DNA of 48,871 nt from an uncultured Bacillota bacterium (lineage in GTDB: Bacteria > Bacillota > Clostridia > Christensenellales > UBA1242), in the NCBI GenBank assembly GCA_900545735.1, contig URAC01000001.1:1-48871 (forward strand), in the 5' to 3' direction. The position numbers were made by a program, and so were the translations under genes. Below the pieces are notes generated by a model. The model made no database searches and was not told the DNA's origin. It was given only the letters and a program-made list of their open reading frames with translations. Numbering within the stretch: the stretch's first letter is position 1; the number at the start of each line of letters is the position of its first letter. Shown here in pieces: positions 42,730 to 48,871 of the stretch.

Positions 42730-43845
42730 TTATAGTTTATCAATTTCATCTAAATCTTTTATATCCATATATGGTGAAAATGATAATCTTATACTTTGAC
42801 TTATTGTTTCTTCATCCAATCCTATATTTTTCAAAACTCGTGATGGTTTTGAAACAGAGCAAGCACTCCCTGTAGAAGCAGCAATCATTGGCGAAATTGC
42901 TTTTAAAAGTACCATATTATTATAAGGTTTAATCCTTATATTCAATATATCATGAGTTCTTTCACTAAAATCATTGTTTATAGAAAAATTATCTCCAAAT
43001 TTATTTCTTAATTTCTCTATTAATATCTTTTCGATTTCTTTAACCTTTTGTTGATTTTCTAATAAATTAGTTTTTGCAATTTCACAAGCCTTACCAAAAC
43101 CTACAATCAATTCATTTGATAAGGTTCCCGCCCTAAAGCCATCTTCTTGCTCACCACCATGTAATAATGGGGTTAAAGGTTGTTTTATACCCGCACTATC
43201 AACTTTCGAAACTAAACAGCCTATGCCTTTAGGTCCATATATTTTATGAGAAGTAAAAGTTAAGAACTTTACTCCACTATTTTTGTGAAAATCAATGTTT
43301 ATCTTTCCAGCTGCTTGAGTTGCATCTAAATGCAATGGCACATTATGTTTTTCACAAATTCTAGAAATTTTATCAACATCTTGTATTGTACCTATCTCAT
43401 TATTAACCATTATAATTGAAACAAGAATAGTATCATCATCAATTTCATTTTCTAATTGTCTTAAATCAAGCAATCCGGACCTGTCAACATTTATTTCAAC
43501 AATAGTTGCACCTAAACCCTCCAAATATTTACAAGTATCATAAACAGAAGAATGTTCTATTGATGAAATGATTATTTTCTTTTTATGTTTTTTGCTTTGT
43601 AAAAAACTTCCCTTTATTACTAAATTATTTGCTTCGGTTGCACCACTTGTAAAAATAATTTCATCAGCATTTGCACCTACCAATTCTGCCACTTTTATTC
43701 TTGCTTCTTTCACATTTTCTTTTGCTTTTTCTGCAACATCATAAAATTTTGCTTCTGTATTACCATATGCATTTAGAGAATTTAACATCTCATCAACGAC
43801 TTCCTTTTTTATGTGAGTCGTCGCAGCATTATCTAGATATAACAT
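42730..43845 (-). CDS. dndA: Cysteine desulfurase of the dnd system (DndA/IscS-type)
   Basis: 371 residues. A PLP enzyme that takes sulfur from cysteine: PLP-binding Lys in FTSHKIYGPKG near 198, and persulfide Cys in TGSACSVSKPSRV near 326. N-terminus MLYLDNAATT is typical of NifS/IscS. It is the last gene of the dnd operon, 9 bases after dndE, so it most likely supplies sulfur to DndC, the DndA role. By sequence alone it could also be a general IscS-like enzyme. RBS AGGAGG. Confidence 0.88.
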   Translation of the reverse strand: MLYLDNAATTHIKKEVVDEMLNSLNAYGNTEAKFYDVAEKAKENVKEARIKVAELVGANADEIIFTSGATEANNLVIKGSFLQSKKHKKKIIISSIEHSSVYDTCKYLEGLGATIVEINVDRSGLLDLRQLENEIDDDTILVSIIMVNNEIGTIQDVDKISRICEKHNVPLHLDATQAAGKINIDFHKNSGVKFLTFTSHKIYGPKGIGCLVSKVDSAGIKQPLTPLLHGGEQEDGFRAGTLSNELIVGFGKACEIAKTNLLENQQKVKEIEKILIEKLRNKFGDNFSINNDFSERTHDILNIRIKPYNNMVLLKAISPMIAASTGSACSVSKPSRVLKNIGLDEETISQSIRLSFSPYMDIKDLDEIDKL

Positions 43846-43854
43846 TTGTTCCTC

Positions 43855-44253
43855 CTATAAATTTAGCAATTTGGCGATTAATTTATTTTTATCATTTACA
43901 TATCTGTATTCAGAAAAAAGTGCTGCTACTCCTCGTTCAATATGAAAGCTTGTTAAAGCTGGAAAGAATTCATCATCTGTTATTTTTCTATTCAAATGAT
44001 TTTCCATTAATAATCTATAGTAGGGTTCATAATCACCAAATATAGTTAATCTCATGTAATCCGCTCCATCTTTGTATTTAAGGTCATATTTTTTTTCTGC
44101 CTCGCCATTTACTATTTGCGAATTAGCGCCATCTTTCAAAGATAAAGACATTCCTATTCTCATAACTGCAGCCTTTGAAGATAAATGCAACCAGCCTTGT
44201 AATAGGCTAAGTTTTTCTTCTGTGTCTTGATTTGTTTTTAATCTTAAATTCAT
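43855..44253 (-). CDS. dndE: DNA sulfur modification protein DndE
   Basis: 132 residues, the usual DndE size. A basic helical protein beginning MNLRLKTNQDTEEKLSLLQG, with SSKAAVMRIGMSLSLKDG; in the family it forms a tetramer that binds nicked DNA during sulfur insertion. Assigned mainly by operon position between dndD (2-base gap) and the cysteine desulfurase, with supportive N-terminal pattern. Confidence 0.82.
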   Translation of the reverse strand: MNLRLKTNQDTEEKLSLLQGWLHLSSKAAVMRIGMSLSLKDGANSQIVNGEAEKKYDLKYKDGADYMRLTIFGDYEPYYRLLMENHLNRKITDDEFFPALTSFHIERGVAALFSEYRYVNDKNKLIAKLLNL

Positions 44254-44255
44254 AA

Positions 44256-46148
44256 TTAATCTCCAAAATATTCATTTGTAATGCTTGTTGTTTTTGTAGT
44301 ATCATTGTACTCCAACAAATACTTACGTGATAAATTTTTCTCAATAGCTTTTAAATTTCTACCTATAAATTCTGAGTCTGTAGACAATACTATAACTTGG
44401 TCGCTAATTGTTGACATTATATTCTTAATAAATTGTATTCTATTTTCAGTATCTAATCTAGCTAAAGGAGTATCAAAAACAAACATTTCTTTTCTCTTTG
44501 AAATTTTAAACATAGCCCAAATTATAGAACTAACCAATATCTGCATTTCACCTGCTGATAATACCTGTGGGGACATTTCAATGTCATTTCCACTATATAA
44601 TTTAAATGAAAAATCTTTTTCAAATTTCATTTTCTTAACATAATTGGATTTCCTAATAGTCTTATTAAATATTTCACATGCCATATCTGCAACTTTATTT
44701 AATTTTTCAACTATTAATTTATTCTTAAATGCTTCGCATAATCTTAATGAGTTCGTACACTGAACATAACTACTATTAGTTAGTTTATCTTTTCTAACAT
44801 TATCCGCAATTGCATCATATTTTTTAATTAAATTGTCTCTCTCTTGATATTTTTCTTTCAACTTCGATGAAACAGCATTATATTCTTCTTTTTTATTGTT
44901 CAATTTAGACTGTAAAGTTTCAATATCGTTCGACAAGCTCATAAGTTTATTCATTGATGAATTTTTATCTAATTGACTTCTTAAGTCTAACAAATTCTCT
45001 GACAAACTTTTATCATTCAAAATTTCTATCGCATGTTCTTTATAATCTTTAATATGCTTTATTACTGAATCCAAGGCATCTATTTCATCGTTCTCTAATC
45101 CAAAAATTTCACATTTTGTTTTTGATTTTAATTTTGTAATATATTCGGATAAATCTTCATTTAAATACTCTTGAATAACTTCTAGTTGTTTTGCATATCT
45201 AAGTGGTAACTCTTTTTTTGCTTTTCTTGAAACTTCCTTTAGCTCATTTAATAACATTGCCAAATGTAAATATTCTTCACTAAAGAATTTCAAAAAGCCA
45301 TTATTTTCTTCTTTTCTTTTTTCTATTTCATTTACAAGATTTGAAACCTTAACTATATCTTCTTTTGTTAATCCACCTAATGTTTCAAATTCTTTCTTTT
45401 TAGAAGAAATTTCAATATTTAGATTGTCAATATCTTTTGCTAAATTGTTAAGAAAAGTTTCGTTTGTTTTAATATCTGATTTGACAAAATTTAAAGAATT
45501 TAATGTATTTGCAATATCATATTCTATAGTTTTATTATTGGATTTGTAGCTTCTTATCATATATGCTGTCAAGTCTTGTGATAATTGTTCCAACAAATCA
45601 ATATTAAATATGCTATTGAACATTTCCCTAACATATTGTTCCAACTCACCTTGTTCTATAATTGAACTGATTTTTTCACCATCATATATAAACGAATTAA
45701 TCAATGCAGGTGATGTTAATGATTTTAACTTATTTTCTAATTCAAGAGCCTCATAATCATTAAGCTCTTTATCTCCTAATTTAACTTTAACTATCTCTTT
45801 TAGTTCATTATTTTTAGTGACCCACTCTCTATGAATAGTATATTTTAGTATCTTAAAGTTTTCTATATAGGAAAACGCAATCTCAATATAAAATTGAGAG
45901 TCTTCTTTTGCTTGATTATTTAGCATATTTTTAATTTCTTTAAAATACGTTGCATTAGCAGTTTTATAGCCATATGAAAAACAACCAAAGAGTCCGATTT
46001 TAATAGACTTTAATAATGTAGTCTTTCCAGTACCATTTTTCCCACCTATTAACGTAATATTTAAATTTGGATTTGTAGCTTGCAAATCAAAAATATTATT
46101 ATCTCTATATGGCCCTATATTATTGAGCTTAATAGTATTTATCTTCAT
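44256..46148 (-). CDS. dndD: DNA sulfur modification ATPase DndD
   Basis: 630 residues, an SMC/Rad50-type ATPase. Walker A GGKNGTGKTTLLKS near 36, long coiled-coil centre (about 180-480), ABC signature LSAGEMQIL near 527, Walker B MFVFDTPLARLDTENR near 552. DndD is thought to alter DNA structure or nick it for sulfur insertion. It overlaps dndC by 20 bases. A GGGG/AAAGGGG site is present upstream. Confidence 0.93.
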   Translation of the reverse strand: MKINTIKLNNIGPYRDNNIFDLQATNPNLNITLIGGKNGTGKTTLLKSIKIGLFGCFSYGYKTANATYFKEIKNMLNNQAKEDSQFYIEIAFSYIENFKILKYTIHREWVTKNNELKEIVKVKLGDKELNDYEALELENKLKSLTSPALINSFIYDGEKISSIIEQGELEQYVREMFNSIFNIDLLEQLSQDLTAYMIRSYKSNNKTIEYDIANTLNSLNFVKSDIKTNETFLNNLAKDIDNLNIEISSKKKEFETLGGLTKEDIVKVSNLVNEIEKRKEENNGFLKFFSEEYLHLAMLLNELKEVSRKAKKELPLRYAKQLEVIQEYLNEDLSEYITKLKSKTKCEIFGLENDEIDALDSVIKHIKDYKEHAIEILNDKSLSENLLDLRSQLDKNSSMNKLMSLSNDIETLQSKLNNKKEEYNAVSSKLKEKYQERDNLIKKYDAIADNVRKDKLTNSSYVQCTNSLRLCEAFKNKLIVEKLNKVADMACEIFNKTIRKSNYVKKMKFEKDFSFKLYSGNDIEMSPQVLSAGEMQILVSSIIWAMFKISKRKEMFVFDTPLARLDTENRIQFIKNIMSTISDQVIVLSTDSEFIGRNLKAIEKNLSRKYLLEYNDTTKTTSITNEYFGD

Positions 46149-47748
46149 TTGTTTCCCCTTTCTCCCTAAGAGCTAAATATTCCTGACTAAGTTTATTTTT
46201 AATCGCTCTTTGTGCTTCAACTCTACTGCTATATCCTGCGAAATCCTTCTCTATGTTAAGTAATTCCATAAATAATTTTGCATCGAAATCTTTTTCTACA
46301 CATATGTCATTTAAAATTTTCAAATCATCATTAGAAAAAACAGTAATATCATCTGATGAAATTGAAAAATCATCATTATAGAATTTCTTATAAATTTTTT
46401 CAACCGAGTTTTCTAAATCTCCAGATTCCTTCCAAAGTTTTTGAATTTCTACAAGTTCTTCTTGCTTTATAAGTTGATGTGGATGTTCCAAATTAGCTTG
46501 TGTCATTAATAATTTTGTCAACATTTCTTTTCGGGTTTCAAGTGTGAAAGGTCCCAAACCCAACTGATAAAATTCTTCATCCACTTTTTTTATAATTATT
46601 TTAGGATTCTCTCCTAATGTTAAATCTATGTTATTTTTTACAATATAATCTCTAGCTTCCTCTTCGCTTTTATCGCCTACAAAAACATTCCACTTCGTTC
46701 CAAAACTATCAACCCATTCACCATTTAGATTTTTAATTATGTTCTTGCTTCTGTTCCCTTTTGCTGATATTACTAAATCGCCATTCTCTAACTTGTTAAT
46801 CTTACAAAAATAAATTGACCCATTAGCTCTTCTTTTCATTCGTTTGTCTTCATCATCTCTAATTGAATAGAGCCAATTTCTATAATCCAACAAAGGTTTT
46901 AACCATGTAATACCGCTTCTAATAAAACCTGTTAATGACTTATCTTCACTTACGACAGTGCAAACCCAACAACCAAAACGACTATTTCCGCATGTAGTTT
47001 TCTTTTTATCTTCTTCCGACATCATTATTGGACATTCTTCACCTGACAAACTATCACTATATAATTTAAATAGTTCTTCATTATCTCCACCCCAAGGAGA
47101 TTTGTTACTCAAAAGATAATTCCATACATCATCTTTTGTGAATTGTCTTATGGGAGCAAAAACATAGGAATTAGCCTGTGTTGTATGTCTCATGAAGTCT
47201 TTTCCTTCAATGGTATGATTTTCGAGAACTCTATCCCTTGAATTACTTTCACCTTCCCTTACACCTAAAATCATTACAGCTTCGCCATATTCACCAATAA
47301 CGCTTTCTGTAAATTTATTAGCTGGTTCTATTTTCATTCTGTCTGTACACCATCTAAAAGTCTGATTAGGGCATGGATAGCCTCTACCAATTAAATTTGC
47401 CCAAAAGCCTCTGTCGTAATCTGGTCTGACTATTGAAGCTTCAACAGGTAAATTATTTTTTTTAGCTAAACTGTTGATCCCATTAATAGTTCTTTCTATT
47501 GTATTAATTATCATTGGAGTTTCTACCATTGTATCGGAAGAAATTATATAAACCTTCTTACTTAATTTACTTTTTTCTTTCTTTAACTCTAATAAAGTAT
47601 CAATGATAATTTGTGTAGCACAAGTAGAATCTTTTCCACCACTATATCCTATTATCCAAGGAATATTATCTTGCAAATATATCCTTTTTATCTTATTTTT
47701 TGTCGTTTCAACAAGTTTAGAAATATCTAAATCATTTAATATACTCAT
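46129..47748 (-). CDS. dndC: DNA sulfur modification protein DndC
   Basis: 539 residues. A PAPS-reductase-like ATP pyrophosphatase: PP-loop IGYSGGKDSTCATQ near 33, then VRPDYDRGFWANLIGRGYPCP. The Cys set that carries the [4Fe-4S] cluster is visible (GYPCPNQTFRWC; ECPIMM; TTCGNSRFGCWVC). It activates the DNA backbone phosphate with ATP for sulfur transfer from the desulfurase. It follows dndB by 12 bases. Confidence 0.94.
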   Translation of the reverse strand: MSILNDLDISKLVETTKNKIKRIYLQDNIPWIIGYSGGKDSTCATQIIIDTLLELKKEKSKLSKKVYIISSDTMVETPMIINTIERTINGINSLAKKNNLPVEASIVRPDYDRGFWANLIGRGYPCPNQTFRWCTDRMKIEPANKFTESVIGEYGEAVMILGVREGESNSRDRVLENHTIEGKDFMRHTTQANSYVFAPIRQFTKDDVWNYLLSNKSPWGGDNEELFKLYSDSLSGEECPIMMSEEDKKKTTCGNSRFGCWVCTVVSEDKSLTGFIRSGITWLKPLLDYRNWLYSIRDDEDKRMKRRANGSIYFCKINKLENGDLVISAKGNRSKNIIKNLNGEWVDSFGTKWNVFVGDKSEEEARDYIVKNNIDLTLGENPKIIIKKVDEEFYQLGLGPFTLETRKEMLTKLLMTQANLEHPHQLIKQEELVEIQKLWKESGDLENSVEKIYKKFYNDDFSISSDDITVFSNDDLKILNDICVEKDFDAKLFMELLNIEKDFAGYSSRVEAQRAIKNKLSQEYLALREKGETNEDKYY

Positions 47749-47760
47749 ATGTTTCCCTTT

Positions 47761-48828
47761 TTATTTATTACCTTTTGATTTAACTAGTAGACTTTCTTTC
47801 TCTTTTTCTTCTTTACTTAATTCAATACCTATCAGTTGTTTTATCTTAGAACATGTTAATCTTACAGCTTCATCATTATTTTGAACTTTACCATTTGACT
47901 TAATAACTCTGTTTTGCCAATCAGAATTTCCCCTAAGCCAATCTATTCTTGATAATTTTTGAAGATATTCTTCCATATTCACGTCTTTATTTTCATAGAA
48001 CCAAGCCCCCAACCTACCAAGAGCAAGCATAGTGATTGCTAGTGTAATGATATAGTTTTCTCTTAAATCCTTTTTTGTAAGTTCCCTGTTTAATACTTCT
48101 TGCCATTCAATAATATATTTACAGATTAAACTCCAGTAGTTTAACAAAAAATTTTCATCACTTTCACTACACGTCCCTTTTATAATTTTCTGATTAGCTT
48201 TGTAAATGTTATTTAATGTAAACAAATTCGAAGAATTCTTGCCAAGATTGTCTTTTTCTTTATCTGTAAACTTCTTAAAAAATGGTATTTTGTTAATAAT
48301 CTTCTTTGTTGCTACAGCTAAAGTATCTCGAGAGTCATATAATGTAGCCATTGAATTTGAAGCTTTCACAGCATGCTTATTTAAATCAGTAAACATTTGT
48401 TGACTTCTAATTAATCCCTCATCCTTAAAAAAAACAATTGATATAGTTTCATCCCCTAATGTACCATCTTCAAGTAAAGCTCTTTCAATTGCTGCTTTTC
48501 TATGTTGACCATCATTTATAAGGAATGTCGCATTCATATCTACTTCTAACACGCCTACATTACTAAATTCATTAGATTGAATAAATTTAAAATCTCCGTC
48601 TATGGACGCTGATAATGCAGAAAAAACGTATGAATTTCTATTATCAAGAATATAATTTGCTATTTCAGGTATTCTGAGTTCATTTAACTTTCTTTGTGCT
48701 CTAAATTCTGGTAAAACATTATTATCAGTTACATCGCTAAATAATTTGTTTAAAAATTTCATTGGTACCATTGAAATATAATATTCTGTATTTGCTTGTA
48801 TTCCGCGAACAGCTGGAAATTTATATGT
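47761..48828 (-). CDS. dndB: DNA sulfur modification regulator DndB, 5'-truncated
   Basis: 356 codons in the insert. DGQHR-type motif INDGQHRKAAIERALLEDG near 110 and TYKFPAVRGIQA at the N-terminal edge are characteristic of DndB, which in other bacteria represses or tunes the dnd operon. Comparison with the family suggests only a few N-terminal residues are missing. The frame runs on into the adapter (codons VYKRQ from 48843-48829 are adapter, not protein). The operon promoter is outside the contig. Confidence 0.9.
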   Translation of the reverse strand, partial: TYKFPAVRGIQANTEYYISMVPMKFLNKLFSDVTDNNVLPEFRAQRKLNELRIPEIANYILDNRNSYVFSALSASIDGDFKFIQSNEFSNVGVLEVDMNATFLINDGQHRKAAIERALLEDGTLGDETISIVFFKDEGLIRSQQMFTDLNKHAVKASNSMATLYDSRDTLAVATKKIINKIPFFKKFTDKEKDNLGKNSSNLFTLNNIYKANQKIIKGTCSESDENFLLNYWSLICKYIIEWQEVLNRELTKKDLRENYIITLAITMLALGRLGAWFYENKDVNMEEYLQKLSRIDWLRGNSDWQNRVIKSNGKVQNNDEAVRLTCSKIKQLIGIELSKEEKEKESLLVKSKGNK

Positions 48829-48871
48829 CTGTCTCTTATACACATCTGACGCTGCCGACGATAAGGCTCGT
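48829..48871 (+). other. Untrimmed Nextera i5 adapter
   Basis: Mosaic end CTGTCTCTTATACACATCT (48829-48847), then the read-1 primer complement and an 8-base index TAAGGCTC at 48862-48869. Technical sequence. Confidence 0.98.

Larger units (their letters stand above)
15882..48828. mobile_element. Integrative and conjugative element at tRNA-Thr (right end not in window)
   Basis: The tRNA 3' end is followed at once by arm-like repeats, a tyrosine integrase and an excisionase. Accessory genes, a full mobilisation set (VirD4, MobP-type relaxase, RHH protein) and T4SS genes (VirB4, VirB6, VirB2-like) come next, then regulators and a dnd operon, almost all on the minus strand. No second copy of the tRNA 3' end was found by eye, so the distal attachment site must lie beyond the contig. 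Membership of the genes right of about 41.5 kb is inferred from continuity only. Confidence 0.75.

Overview
AT-rich, densely coded bacterial DNA with good Shine-Dalgarno sequences, Bacillota-style SecA, bL9 and MscL genes, a VanW/G5 protein, DUF1540 and a B. subtilis-type LexA box. This fits an uncultured Clostridia-like (Bacillota) host, probably gut-associated; I cannot place it more finely. Both ends carry untrimmed Illumina Nextera adapters (1-48 and 48829-48871), so this is a whole assembled contig whose ends are technical. Near the left end an open frame joins the start of GlmS to the middle and C-terminal part of PurA, which is probably a chimeric join.

Layout. 49-15384 is chromosomal: the GlmS/PurA chimera, an MBL-fold hydrolase, secA, an acidic zinc-ribbon protein, a large orphan VirB6/TrbL-like membrane protein, a ferritin-like protein, a VanW-family protein, a PRC-barrel-like protein, an SPFH protein, an LRR protein, a duplicated hairpin-rich non-coding repeat, tRNA-Val(GAC), a DUF1540 protein, rplI and mscL. 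15460-15881 is a tRNA-Thr(GGT) locus with two upstream 100-bp tandem units, each carrying only the 5' half of the tRNA.

From 15882 onward the contig appears to be one integrative and conjugative element (ICE) inserted at the 3' end of tRNA-Thr. It starts with repeated arm-like sites, a tyrosine integrase and an excisionase. An accessory operon follows (C5 DNA methyltransferase, CHC2/Toprim primase, ArdC-like protein, DUF3846 protein, LRR membrane protein, several conserved unknowns), then an inverted DUF4143 ATPase cassette with palindromic operators. The transfer module encodes PrgI-VirB4, VirB6, a VirB2-like pilin, a 1478-residue Ig-like surface protein, VirD4, a MobP-type relaxase and an RHH accessory protein. 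A regulatory block (sigma-70 region 4-like protein, HTH protein, Com-like zinc ribbon, LexA with SOS boxes) leads to a DNA phosphorothioation operon dndB-C-D-E plus a cysteine desulfurase (dndA role). dndB lacks only its first few codons at the contig end. The right end of the element is not in the window, so ICE membership of the dnd genes is inferred from continuity.

How they work together. Int/Xis move the element in and out of tRNA-Thr. The relaxase, RHH protein and VirD4 process DNA and deliver it to a compact type IV secretion system. Dnd modifies the DNA backbone with sulfur, the C5 methyltransferase adds base methylation, and the ArdC-like protein may protect incoming DNA. LexA probably ties part of the element to DNA damage. 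The most unusual items are the tRNA-Thr half-gene tandem repeat, the orphan VirB6-like gene in the chromosome, the operator-flanked ATPase cassette, and the small T4SS with a giant Ig-domain protein and no visible VirB8 or cell-wall hydrolase.
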